Positions 34,409-42,648 of a DNA stretch of 64,000 nucleotides are shown one piece after another (position 1 is the stretch's first letter; every line of letters starts with the position of its first letter). Made by a program: the position numbers and the translations under genes. The stretch is from JACJXW01 sp964418125 (GTDB taxonomy: Bacteria; Bacteroidota; Bacteroidia; Chitinophagales; Saprospiraceae): assembly GCA_964418125.1 (NCBI GenBank), contig CAYQKY010000016.1:22536-86535 (forward strand), read 5' to 3'. Below the pieces are notes generated by a model that made no database searches, had not been told where the DNA came from, and worked only from the letters and a program-made list of their open reading frames with translations.

Positions 34409-36802
34409 ATGGAAAAAATAATGGCAGCCAGGCGTATTTTTTTAATGTTGAGTATCTGCTTTATGGGTTTCACAAACCTGCTGCTTGCGCAGGATGGGGG
34501 CGTCGAGATCACAGGGACGGTCCTGGAAAGCCGAACCCGGAAGCCTGTCGAGTTTGCTACAGTGATGATCAGGGATGGTGAAACGCGGGAACCCATCGCC
34601 GGAACCACCACTGATCTGGATGGAGCATTCCGTGTGAAAGCCGATGGGCAGGATCTTTATGTGGAGGTCAGCTTTATCGGCTTCGTTTCTCAAATCATTG
34701 AAGATATCCGGTTAGCCGGCGGGCGGGTGGATCTCGGGGTTATCGTGCTTTCAGAAGACAGCAAGACCCTGGAAGAAGTCGTGGTGCGGGGGGAACGGTC
34801 GCAAACGCAATTTCAGCTGGACAAGCGGGTCTTCAACGTCGGGGAAGACCTCAGCAGCACCGGCGCCAGCGCGCTGGAAGTGCTGAATAACGTGCCCTCC
34901 GTCAGTGTCAATATCGAGGGGCAGATCAGCCTGCGGGGCAGTGCCGGCGTGCAGATCCTGATCAACGGCAAACCCTCGGTGCTGGCCAGTGAAGGCGGAA
35001 ATGCCCTGGGCACCATCACGGCGGATATGATCGAAAAGGTGGAAGTCATTACCAACCCGTCGGCAAAATACGAGGCGGCCGGCACCTCCGGCATCATCAA
35101 TATCGTACTGAAAAAGGAAGAAAAGGAAGGCCTCAACGGGTCGGTAACGGTCAATACGGGCGCCCCGCACAATCACAGCGCCGGCCTCAGCCTGAACCGG
35201 CGGGCCAACAAATTCAACCTGTTCAGCCAGCTGGGCGCAGGGTACCGGGAGCTGCCCCGGCTGGAAGAGGCCATCAACCGGGACCTGTCCACCGGCATCG
35301 AGATCCGCAGCGATGGCAAAGAATACCGCAATGAAGCTTTTTACAACCTCATTCTGGGAACGGATTATCACATCAACGAGTATAATGTGTTGACCCTTTC
35401 CGGTTACTTCGCCTACGAAGTTGAAGATCAGCCCTCGGGCTTCGATTTTATCAAAACCGACGGCTCCGGCGCGGTTGTCGCGGAATGGGAGCGGGAGGAG
35501 GTTACCGAAGCCACCAACCCTAAATGGCAATACGAGCTGAACTACAAAAAGGAGTTCCCGGACAATGAAGAACATACCTTCCTGTTCAGCGCCCTGGGCA
35601 ATTTTTTTGGCAAGGACCAGTCTTCCGAATTTTTCAACACCACTACTTTCGGAAGCTTTGAACAAAATGACCAGCGCACGCGCACCGATTTCAAGGAGGC
35701 CAGTTATACTTTCAAAGCCGATTATACCAAGCCTTTCTCCGAGAAGGTTACCCTGGAGGCCGGAGCTCAGTATGTGATACAGGATGTGAGCAACGATTTT
35801 GCCGTCACTGACCTCATCGATGGCGAATGGACGCCTAACGCCGGCCTGACCAACCTTTTCGAGTACAACCAGAAAGTATTGGGCGTGTATGCCACCGGCG
35901 CTTACGAGGATGAAAAATGGGGCGTCAAAGCGGGGCTGCGCCTCGAAGATACCGATCTCGATATCCTGCTGGCCACCACCAATGAGGAAGGCGGGCAGAA
36001 TTTTGCCAATCTGTTCCCTACTTTTCACACTTCTTATAAAATTACCGAGCGGTTGTCCGTGCAGGCCGGCTACTCCAAACGCATCTACCGCCCGGGCCTG
36101 TGGGAACTGAACCCATTCTTCAACTTCCGGAACAACTTCAGCGTCCGGGCCGGCAACCCGAACCTGCAGCCCGAATTCACCGACTCGTACGAGGCCACGA
36201 GCATTTTCATCCTCGACAACCTCTCTATGAACTTCGGGGTATATTACCGCTACACCACCAACGTCATCGAACGCATCGCCTTTTTTGAGGACAATGTTAG
36301 TATTACCCGGCCTGTAAATATCGGGACGAACCGGACGACGGGCATTGAGTTCAACGCCAAGTACAGCCCGAAGAAGTGGCTTTCGTTCAGTACCGACTTC
36401 AATTACAACCAGTTCGATCGCGAAGGCACTCTCGAGGGCGTTATTTTCGGGTTCAATGCCCGGCAATGGACCTCCCGCCTGATGGCCAAGTTCAAACTGC
36501 CGGCGCAAATTGACCTCGAGATAATGGGGAATTACGAGTCCGGCGTACAAACCGTGCAGGGAGAACGGTCTCCTTTCCTTTTCGCCGACCTGGGCCTGCG
36601 CAAGAAAATGCTGAAGGGCAAGGCCATCGTGAACCTGAGCGTCCGGGATGTATTCGCCTCCCGTATTTTTGAAAATGAAACTTTCCAGCAGGATTTTTAC
36701 CTCTACAATTACGGGCTGCGCGGGCGGTTTGTGGTTGTTGGTTTCAGCTACGGATTTGGTAAGGGAGAGGCTATGGAGTTTTCGGGGCAGAAGCGGTTTT
36801 AA
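34409..36802 (+). CDS. TonB-dependent receptor, outer-membrane beta-barrel type
   Basis: 797 residues with signal peptide (to LLLAQ). Carboxypeptidase-regulatory-like domain about 27-110 (VEITGTVLESRTRKPVEFATV, SFIGFVSQ), TonB-box-like LEEVVVRGERS, plug about 125-235 (ALEVLNNVPSVSVNIEGQISLRG, VQILINGKPS, MIEKVEVITNPSAKYEA), then an outer_membrane_beta-barrel_3-type barrel. The NPSAKYEAAGTSGIINIVLKK signature marks a large Bacteroidota group whose ligands are mostly unknown. It stands alone, with no SusD partner, so a polysaccharide role is unlikely. Its stop overlaps the stop of fdhD on the opposite strand. Confidence 0.88.
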   Translation: MEKIMAARRIFLMLSICFMGFTNLLLAQDGGVEITGTVLESRTRKPVEFATVMIRDGETREPIAGTTTDLDGAFRVKADGQDLYVEVSFIGFVSQIIEDIRLAGGRVDLGVIVLSEDSKTLEEVVVRGERSQTQFQLDKRVFNVGEDLSSTGASALEVLNNVPSVSVNIEGQISLRGSAGVQILINGKPSVLASEGGNALGTITADMIEKVEVITNPSAKYEAAGTSGIINIVLKKEEKEGLNGSVTVNTGAPHNHSAGLSLNRRANKFNLFSQLGAGYRELPRLEEAINRDLSTGIEIRSDGKEYRNEAFYNLILGTDYHINEYNVLTLSGYFAYEVEDQPSGFDFIKTDGSGAVVAEWEREEVTEATNPKWQYELNYKKEFPDNEEHTFLFSALGNFFGKDQSSEFFNTTTFGSFEQNDQRTRTDFKEASYTFKADYTKPFSEKVTLEAGAQYVIQDVSNDFAVTDLIDGEWTPNAGLTNLFEYNQKVLGVYATGAYEDEKWGVKAGLRLEDTDLDILLATTNEEGGQNFANLFPTFHTSYKITERLSVQAGYSKRIYRPGLWELNPFFNFRNNFSVRAGNPNLQPEFTDSYEATSIFILDNLSMNFGVYYRYTTNVIERIAFFEDNVSITRPVNIGTNRTTGIEFNAKYSPKKWLSFSTDFNYNQFDREGTLEGVIFGFNARQWTSRLMAKFKLPAQIDLEIMGNYESGVQTVQGERSPFLFADLGLRKKMLKGKAIVNLSVRDVFASRIFENETFQQDFYLYNYGLRGRFVVVGFSYGFGKGEAMEFSGQKRF

Positions 36803-37668
36803 GCCAGTATCACCCTTTCTTCCCCGCAGTAAATATTGAACGCCTGCCCGCGGAGAAAGCCCACCAGAGTCATTCCGTATTCCTCGCCCAGCTCTACCGC
36901 CAGGCTGGAGGGCGCCCCTACGGCCGCCAGGATGGGCACGCCGGCCATCACCGACTTCTGCACCAGTTCGAAGCTGAGCCGGCCGCTGAGCAGGATGGCC
37001 TGCTCGCGCAGGGGGATCTGCCCCTGCAGAAGAGCCGCGCCGATGAGCTTGTCCAGGGCATTATGGCGGCCCACATCCTCGCGCATCAGAAGCAGCTCAC
37101 CCTCAGGTGTGAAGGCCGCCGCTGCGTGGATGCCGCCGGTACATTCGAAGAGGGCCTGCTCCTGAGCCAGTTTGTGCGGTAAAGACCGCAGCGTTTCCAC
37201 CGAGACCTCAGGGAAGGCACGGCGGGGGAAATAGCAGGAGGTGGAGCGCACCATATCGATGGACGCCTTGCCGCATACCCCGCAACTGGAGGAGGTGTAA
37301 AAATGACGGTTCAGCTTGTCGAAATCGACGGGCAGTTCTTCAGCAAGTTCCACCAGCAGGATGTTTTCCCGGGCTTCCGGGGCCAGGGCTTCGCCAACAT
37401 GGCGCATTTCCCGGATATCCGAGGCCTTGCCGATAATGCCTTCGGTGAAGAGAAAGCCGGCGGCCAGTTCTTCGTCCTGGCCGGGCGTACGCATGGTGAC
37501 GGCCAGGCTGCGGTTTTGGCGTTGGCTCCGGGGGCCATAGGCCAATTTTATTTCCAGAGGTTCTTCACGAGCAAGCAGGTCGGCGCGGGCATGGGCCTGG
37601 CCGTTCTCTATCCGGGCTATTTCTACCTTCCGGGTGCTTATATGGAGATCTTTTGCTGTTGCTGACAC
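36799..37668 (-). CDS. fdhD: Formate dehydrogenase accessory sulfurtransferase FdhD
   Basis: 289 residues, starting at GTG. The essential cysteines are in SSCGVCGKASIDM (Cys129 and Cys132). LTEGIIG-type FLFTEGIIG, VGRHNALDKLIG and SGRLSFELVQKSVMAGVPIL are all conserved. FdhD takes sulfur from a cysteine desulfurase and sulfurates the molybdenum cofactor of formate dehydrogenase in the cytoplasm. No formate dehydrogenase gene is in this window, so the enzyme it serves must be elsewhere. It overlaps the TonB receptor stop by 4 bp, tail to tail. Confidence 0.93.
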   Translation of the reverse strand: MSATAKDLHISTRKVEIARIENGQAHARADLLAREEPLEIKLAYGPRSQRQNRSLAVTMRTPGQDEELAAGFLFTEGIIGKASDIREMRHVGEALAPEARENILLVELAEELPVDFDKLNRHFYTSSSCGVCGKASIDMVRSTSCYFPRRAFPEVSVETLRSLPHKLAQEQALFECTGGIHAAAAFTPEGELLLMREDVGRHNALDKLIGAALLQGQIPLREQAILLSGRLSFELVQKSVMAGVPILAAVGAPSSLAVELGEEYGMTLVGFLRGQAFNIYCGEERVILA

Positions 37669-37803
37669 GGTTGGGTGCTGGTTTGATATAATTCATTTTA
37701 TTGATAACAAGTGAGGGCGGCGCATGTTGTGGAGTAGTTATTGGAGCAGCGATTCTCGCTTTAGAAAAAAATTAAATATGGGGATTCCATAGAATCCTTA
37801 CCT

Positions 37804-37980
37804 TACCACAATAGTTGGATCACCGATTTGCCCCTAGGGCAGGATAATGTACAGGAAATGGTAGCTGTGGCAAGTTCGCGTTGGAAAATTGAAAACGAAA
37901 CGTTCAATACCCAAAAAACCAGGGTTCCCACTTGGAGCACAATTACGGCAACGACAAGTAATACCTGGCCTCCAACCAGC
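37804..37980 (+). pseudogene. Transposase C-terminal remnant
   Basis: Reading from 37810 gives NSWITDLPLGQDNVQEMV and then SRWKIENETFNTQK. A frameshift near 37910 leads to KNQGSHLEHNYGN, an in-frame stop, then YLASNQ. The RWKIENE-FNT-KNQG-HLEHNYGHG series is the end of a DDE-type transposase group. Everything upstream and the tail are missing. It lies in the 345-bp spacer 37669-38013 and is clearly dead. Confidence 0.7.
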
Positions 37981-38013
37981 ATACACTTATACACATTAGC
38001 ACTTTTACACACA

Positions 38014-38427
38014 TCACTCCACCCGCTCCGCCTTATACACGAAGTACTCCGTATCTCCCTGCCAGGGCATGGCCTTGTAGCGCTCTTTGTAATGGAGCTT
38101 TACCTGTTTGCCCTGTAGGTTTTGCAGTTGTTGATAGACTTCTTTGTTCGGCACGGAGAAGTTCCAGATGTTGCCCGTCACCCCGTCGACGTCCTGCTGG
38201 AAGCCGCCCAGGTTGAGCTGCCCTTCGTAGGTTTTGAACACTACTCCTTTTTCGGAGACTTTGATCAGGTTGCCGGCGCGGGTGCCGTCGCTGTAGGTCC
38301 AGCCGGACACCCAGATGTATCCGCCGGCGCCGGCCAGGGCAAGCAGAAGCAAGATGAGAAAGAAACGTTTGGTCCAACTGCCTACTTTTTTAAGGCCTTC
38401 GTTGACAACTTGCTTGAATTCACTCAT
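38014..38427 (-). CDS. Single-pass membrane protein, conserved hypothetical
   Basis: 137 residues. A basic N-terminus (MSEFKQVVNEGLKKVGSWTKR) precedes one membrane helix (FFLILLLLALAGAGGYIWVS). The rest is a small beta-rich periplasmic domain with YSDGTRAGNLIKVSEKGVVFKTYEGQL and a C-terminal HYKERY...GDTEYFVYKAE. Similar proteins are frequent in Bacteroidota. Some are labelled 6-phosphogluconate dehydrogenase in databases, but no such domain is present here. Function unknown. Confidence 0.8.
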   Translation of the reverse strand: MSEFKQVVNEGLKKVGSWTKRFFLILLLLALAGAGGYIWVSGWTYSDGTRAGNLIKVSEKGVVFKTYEGQLNLGGFQQDVDGVTGNIWNFSVPNKEVYQQLQNLQGKQVKLHYKERYKAMPWQGDTEYFVYKAERVE

Positions 38428-38446
38428 GGCTTTCGTTTTTTAGTTT

Positions 38447-38520
38447 TGCGGGCGGACGTGCGGCGGATTCAGGTGTCCTGGAGGAAGCAATCTCCTGAAT
38501 CCGCCGCACCTCCACCCGCA
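38447..38520. repeat. 27-bp inverted repeat (74-bp hairpin)
   Basis: Left arm 38447-38473 and right arm 38494-38520 match at 25 of 27 positions, with the inner 16 bp (GTGCGGCGGATTCAGG) perfect; the loop is 20 nt. It lies directly upstream of the single-pass membrane protein gene and downstream of msrA, so it could end the msrA transcript. Confidence 0.85.
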
Positions 38521-38586
38521 GGGCTTTGCCCTTTGGGAAAGGTTGCTGCATTGCGGGCAGTTTCACTGCTCGTGATGCTTTGGGGC

Positions 38587-39291
38587 CTACTTGTCACCTT
38601 TGTATGCCTTTTTCACCAATTCCGGATGGGCCTTGGTGAATTTTTCCACTTTAGGCTTGGAAACGCGGGCCACGTAGGGTTCGTTGAGGTGATCCGGGTA
38701 GTAGTCCTGGTGGTAGGCTTCGGCCACGTAGAAGACGCCGAGCGGTTCCAGGGTAGTGACGACAGGGCCGCTGTATTTGTCCGAGGCGTTCAGCTTGTCG
38801 ATGTAGGCCTGAGCCTGCTTTTTCTCTTCTTCGTCCTGATAGAAAACGGCGGAGCGGTACTGCGGCCCTACGTCCGGCCCCTGCCGGTTGAGCTGGGTGG
38901 GGTCGTGGCCGGAAAAGAAGGCGGTGAGCAGTTCTTCGAAGCTGACCTTTTCGGAATCGTAATAGACTACCACGGCCTCGGCGTAATTGGTCGTGCCGGT
39001 GCACACCAGCTCATAGGTGGGCTTGGGGTCATCTTCAGGGGCGGCGTAGCCCGAAACGGCCTCTTCCACGCCTCTGACACGCTCGAATACTTCCTCCACG
39101 CACCAGAAGCAGCCGCCGGCAAAGATGGCGCGGGACAGGCCGTCGTCCAACTGCTTTTCTACCTTGGAAATGCTGGATACGCCTTTGGCGTAGTCGATGT
39201 TCTTGTCGCGGGCGGGGATGTCCGCCTGCTGGGAATTGGCGCAGCTCCAGGTGAACAGGCCAACGGCAAACAATAGGATGATCTTTTTCAT
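38587..39291 (-). CDS. msrA: Peptide-methionine (S)-S-oxide reductase, lipoprotein form
   Basis: 234 residues. Lipobox-type signal with Cys17 (FTWSC). The MsrA domain starts near residue 55; the catalytic Cys61 is in GGCFWCVE, followed by GVxxxxxGYA (VSGYAAP), NYAEAVVVYYD and FSGHDPTQLNRQGPDVGPQYRS. It repairs methionine-S-sulfoxide in proteins. The lipoprotein signal places it in the periplasm, so it protects envelope proteins. Recycling cysteines are limited, and the electron donor cannot be identified. Confidence 0.93.
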   Translation of the reverse strand: MKKIILLFAVGLFTWSCANSQQADIPARDKNIDYAKGVSSISKVEKQLDDGLSRAIFAGGCFWCVEEVFERVRGVEEAVSGYAAPEDDPKPTYELVCTGTTNYAEAVVVYYDSEKVSFEELLTAFFSGHDPTQLNRQGPDVGPQYRSAVFYQDEEEKKQAQAYIDKLNASDKYSGPVVTTLEPLGVFYVAEAYHQDYYPDHLNEPYVARVSKPKVEKFTKAHPELVKKAYKGDK

Positions 39292-39373
39292 TTTTTCTCT
39301 TTTACCATTCCTAACAGGGAGGTGGGGGGCTTTGTTATCACAAAACTATCACGAATCTATCAGGAATCGTTAT

Positions 39374-39490
39374 TCAATAGACCAGAAACTTCTCGGTGAG
39401 CACTTCCCTGCCGATCCCTGCCTGAAGAAAGTAGAGTCCATGTTGCCATCGTTCTGCCTTGAAGGCTATTCCCGGAAAACGAATCTCCGA
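39374..39490 (-). pseudogene. Orphan 3' end of a type IX secretion cargo gene
   Basis: On the minus strand the frame ending at the stop 39374-39376 reads FPGIAFKAERWQHGLYFLQ and then AGIGREVLTEKFLVY. This is the end of a type A T9SS sorting domain (GxYFLQ and a basic/hydrophobic final strand). No cargo body precedes it; the sequence is followed upstream by the end of the dehydratase gene. It is a leftover of a deletion. Confidence 0.65.
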
Positions 39491-39511
39491 ACACACGGAT
39501 CCCGGCATACC

Positions 39512-40468
39512 CTAAAACGGCAACTTTCCCAGGTCCACATTCCCCCCCGTCAGTATCACCCCTACCTTCCTGCCCCCGAAAACCGGCCGGTTGGCCAGCA
39601 CGGCCGCCAGCGGCACGGCGCAGGACGGCTCGATGACGATCTTCATGCGCTCCCACACCAGCCGCATGGCGGCGATGATGGCCTCCTCGCTGACGGTGAA
39701 GATGTCTTCCAGTTCGCGCTGTATGATATCAAATGTCTTTTCCCCCAGGTTGGTGCGCAGGCCGTCGGCGATGGTGTCGATGGTGGTATTTACCTGCAGG
39801 GTTCCGCTTTTAAAGGAGCGGTAAGCGTCGTCTACGGCTTTGGGTTCGGAGCCGTAGGCCAGGGCGCCTGGGGAGAAATAGCGGGTGCTGAGTGCCGTGC
39901 CGCTCATCAGCCCCCCTCCGCCGATGGGGGCGATAATGCAGTCGAGCTTGCCGGTATCCTCGATCAGCTCTTTGGCGGCGGTGGCTTGCCCGGCGATGAC
40001 GTTGTAGTCGTTGTAGGGATGGATGAAAGTGGCGCCGGTGCGCTCCACCACTTCCTCAAGGGTGCTTTCCCGGGCGGCGAGGGTGTTTTCGCAGAGGATG
40101 ACCTCTGCCCCGTAGCCCTCGGTGGCGGCCTTTTTGATGGCGGGGGAGGTGTCGGGCATGACGATGTAGGCGGGAATGCCAAGTAGTTTGGCGCTGAGCG
40201 CGACTGCCTGGGCGTGGTTGCCGGAAGAGTGGGTGGCCAGGCCGCGCTCTTTTTCCTTATCGGTGAGGCGTAATGCTGCGCTGCTGGCGCCCCGCATCTT
40301 AAAGGCGCCGACCTTCTGGAAGTTCTCGCACTTGAAGAACAGCCGGGCGCCTGCCATCTCGTCGATGCTGCGGCAGGTGAGCACCGGCGTGCGGTGGATC
40401 ATCGGGCGGATGGCTTCGTGGGTGCCGTGGATGTCCTCGGCGGTGGGGATGTGGTGGAGTTGGTTCAT
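39512..40468 (-). CDS. Threonine/serine dehydratase or serine racemase (fold type II PLP)
   Basis: 318 residues. PLP lysine Lys57 in KVGAFKMRGA, substrate loop THSSGNHAQA, phosphate loop APIGGGGLMSG and a C-terminal GGNVDLGKLPF. There is no ACT regulatory domain, so it is the short catabolic type (like TdcB or eukaryotic serine racemase) rather than biosynthetic IlvA. It deaminates threonine or serine to 2-oxo acid, or interconverts L- and D-serine; the two cannot be told apart here. Cytoplasmic, single gene. Confidence 0.9.
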   Translation of the reverse strand: MNQLHHIPTAEDIHGTHEAIRPMIHRTPVLTCRSIDEMAGARLFFKCENFQKVGAFKMRGASSAALRLTDKEKERGLATHSSGNHAQAVALSAKLLGIPAYIVMPDTSPAIKKAATEGYGAEVILCENTLAARESTLEEVVERTGATFIHPYNDYNVIAGQATAAKELIEDTGKLDCIIAPIGGGGLMSGTALSTRYFSPGALAYGSEPKAVDDAYRSFKSGTLQVNTTIDTIADGLRTNLGEKTFDIIQRELEDIFTVSEEAIIAAMRLVWERMKIVIEPSCAVPLAAVLANRPVFGGRKVGVILTGGNVDLGKLPF

Positions 40469-40469
40469 G

Positions 40470-40583
40470 GATGGTTAAATGGTTATACCGTCTTTTTGAG
40501 CCGGTTAAAATTGTTAGATATATGGATGCAAAGCCTTCGATACAATTGGGGGCTGCCCGGCAACAATATAACCATTTGACGAT
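40470..40583. repeat. Inverted repeat upstream of the dehydratase gene
   Basis: AAATGGTTATA at 40477-40487 and its complement at 40567-40577 form the perfect core; the outer bases GGATGGTT/GACGATCC extend it imperfectly. It touches the dehydratase start codon. Confidence 0.65.
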
Positions 40584-40646
40584 CCAACAATTCACTCTCC
40601 GGGCATTTCTCCCGAGTTTCCCTTTCGAAGCAGATTTTCCGGACAT

Positions 40647-41807
40647 TTACGGCTCCGCAGCCTTTAACCACTCCTTCTGCATCGCCTGCGGCACCTGGAA
40701 GTTCCTGCCCTTGTAGTTGTCGAAATAACCCACCATGGCCTTTACGGTTTGTCTGGACAGGAATCCGAGTACTTCGTCAAGCGGGCCGTCCACCTTGTCT
40801 TCCAGGCGTTCGCCCAGGGAGAAGAGGGCCTGAACGGCGTGAGGCAGGGCGGCGGCCAGGCAGCCTCCGCGTGGCTGAATGCCCAGAATTCCGGAATACT
40901 TCGGGCCGATGAGGTGCCTTATGATGGTTTCCGGCGCCAGGGCCAGCTCTTCTCTGCGGAGCACATCCTGGGCGAAATCGATCAGCGATCGGGTGAGCAA
41001 CTTTCCCTCTTCCGAGGCGGCGGCCTGCCGGTTCAGGATCTTGTTGATCAGGATGCGCCCCTCGGCGGCATTGTCGGGAAGAAGGGCTTCGTCGACGCCG
41101 AGGTTGTGGCCGATGGCTCTCCAGGTTTGGAAGTAAGCTTCCTGCAGGGGCTGTGGTTCGTGGATGCCGAACTGTTCCAGCCCTTCGAGTACGGCCACGC
41201 TGAAGGTCATCAGGGTCATGGCCATATCTTCCTGGTTGATAGGCAGGCCCAGCTTTTCCTCGTTCCAGCCTTCGGAAATCAGGAAATGCCGGATGGCGGC
41301 ATGGATAAGCCGTACTTTCTGGATGGATTGAATGCCGCGCCCACGCAGGGCCAGTTCTCCCGGCGTCATTACATCGATGAGGAACTGCCCGGTTTCGGCA
41401 ATGCGGCGGGCGAAGATGCGCAGGGAGCGGTCCTCGTTCGTCAGGCGGCTGGTCCGGACAAGCACCGGGGCCCCGTTGTGCATACAGTAGAGGAGGGGAA
41501 GCGATTTATAGTACAACAGGAAGAGGCATTTGGCGCCGTGGTCCAGGAAGAAGCGGTGCGCTTCGGCGATGGTTTCCAGATTGATATCCGGAGGCATGGC
41601 CTGGGTCGTTTCGAGCAAGGGTTGCACCTCAGCGGGCAATTGCCCTACCGGCATCTCTAAATTGCGGATCAGCAGGCCGAAGATCCGGTAGGCTTCCTCC
41701 TTCCCTTGCTTTTCCATGATGTGGGCCATAGCTTCATCCGCCAGCGGGTCACCCTGCCGCCGGCATGCATCCAGCATGCTGTTCGTCCATGTGTCTGCTT
41801 TACTCAT
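40647..41807 (-). CDS. MpaB-like oxygenase (DUF2236)
   Basis: 386 residues, no signal peptide. The DUF2236 signature is present: ...VRLIHAAIRHFLI (heme-ligand histidine region), NQEDMAMTLMTFSVAVLEGL and QEAYFQTWRAIGHNLGV. Relatives include the latex-clearing rubber oxygenase Lcp and fungal MpaB, which cleave isoprenoid double bases of polyprenoid chains with a b-type heme. The substrate here is unknown, and the protein lacks the export signal of Lcp. The small membrane protein gene lies 12 bp upstream on the same strand. Confidence 0.82.
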   Translation of the reverse strand: MSKADTWTNSMLDACRRQGDPLADEAMAHIMEKQGKEEAYRIFGLLIRNLEMPVGQLPAEVQPLLETTQAMPPDINLETIAEAHRFFLDHGAKCLFLLYYKSLPLLYCMHNGAPVLVRTSRLTNEDRSLRIFARRIAETGQFLIDVMTPGELALRGRGIQSIQKVRLIHAAIRHFLISEGWNEEKLGLPINQEDMAMTLMTFSVAVLEGLEQFGIHEPQPLQEAYFQTWRAIGHNLGVDEALLPDNAAEGRILINKILNRQAAASEEGKLLTRSLIDFAQDVLRREELALAPETIIRHLIGPKYSGILGIQPRGGCLAAALPHAVQALFSLGERLEDKVDGPLDEVLGFLSRQTVKAMVGYFDNYKGRNFQVPQAMQKEWLKAAEP

Positions 41808-41819
41808 GGTTCAATTTAG

Positions 41820-42029
41820 CTATTCGTTCTGGCTTTGCCGGCTCGTCCTGAGCAGGATCAGGGCCACCAGCAGTACAATAATACCGAAAGGTAGCCAGCT
41901 CCCGATATGATAACCAATTTTATATCCAATGCTGGTGGTATCCGGTTCCTGAGCCAAAAGAGGAAGGGCAAATACCGTCAGCATGGCAAGCAAAGAGCTC
42001 TTTCTGTGTGTTTTATATTTAAGGATCAT
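41820..42029 (-). CDS. Small exported or membrane protein
   Basis: 69 residues from the start at 42029. A signal-like segment (SSLLAMLTVFALPLLAQ) is followed by a short linker, one membrane helix (WLPFGIIVLLVALILL) and a basic/polar tail (RTSRQSQNE). No family recognised. It is 12 bp from the MpaB-like gene on the same strand and divergent from the next gene. Confidence 0.55.
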   Translation of the reverse strand: MILKYKTHRKSSLLAMLTVFALPLLAQEPDTTSIGYKIGYHIGSWLPFGIIVLLVALILLRTSRQSQNE

Positions 42030-42114
42030 CGAATAAAGATAATACAATAGCTCAGATATGCCCGAATCATGGCGTGACGATAATTATCATTATATTTATG
42101 AAAAACTGTGTACC

Positions 42115-42609
42115 ATGCAAAAAACTATCCTGACACTGATCTCAACTTTGCTGATAGCCGTTTCCTCCATATCTGCTCAGGCAACCAAAACCTATTGCAA
42201 TAACCGCTTTGGTTTTTGCGTCCATTATCCGGCGGAGCTGGAAGTTTCCGGGGATCGCCCCATTAATGGAGACGGCGTGGTCCTGCTGGCGCCGGATGGC
42301 GTACAGGCTTCTGTTTCCGGTTCTTATAATGTCATGGACTGGACGCCGGAGAAGATCTTTGAATTCACCGTGGAGGATTTTGCCGGCATCATCGGCGCAG
42401 AAGCCAACACAAAGGAGGTGGAATTTACGGATCGGGGGTTTGCAGCCATGCTTTCGGCCGGAACCTACTACCAGTTTGTCCTGATGCAATCAAAGGGCGA
42501 TGTATACCTGGTACTTACGGTCACCGGGCCGGAAGAGTCGCTGGAGGAGATCAAGCAACTGCGCGGCCAGCTTAAACTGACGTTCGACAATTCGGTGGGA
42601 GGGCGTTAA
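42115..42609 (+). CDS. Periplasmic hypothetical protein
   Basis: 164 residues from the start at 42115, selected because it opens a signal peptide (MQKTILTLISTLLIAVSSISAQ). The mature part contains CNNRFGFCVHYPAEL and an alternating beta pattern with YQFVLMQSKGDVYLVLTV, resembling small lipid- or substrate-binding periplasmic domains. Two cysteines could form a disulfide. No family assigned. It precedes a membrane protein gene on the same strand by 39 bp. Confidence 0.65.
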   Translation: MQKTILTLISTLLIAVSSISAQATKTYCNNRFGFCVHYPAELEVSGDRPINGDGVVLLAPDGVQASVSGSYNVMDWTPEKIFEFTVEDFAGIIGAEANTKEVEFTDRGFAAMLSAGTYYQFVLMQSKGDVYLVLTVTGPEESLEEIKQLRGQLKLTFDNSVGGR

Positions 42610-42648
42610 TCTGTCCCCGGGAATGCCGTTTCATTCAAAACCACAACG

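Noticed and set aside
38014..38427. 6-phosphogluconate dehydrogenase
   Set aside because: Similar short proteins carry this name in databases, but there is no Rossmann motif and the protein is a 137-residue membrane-anchored chain.
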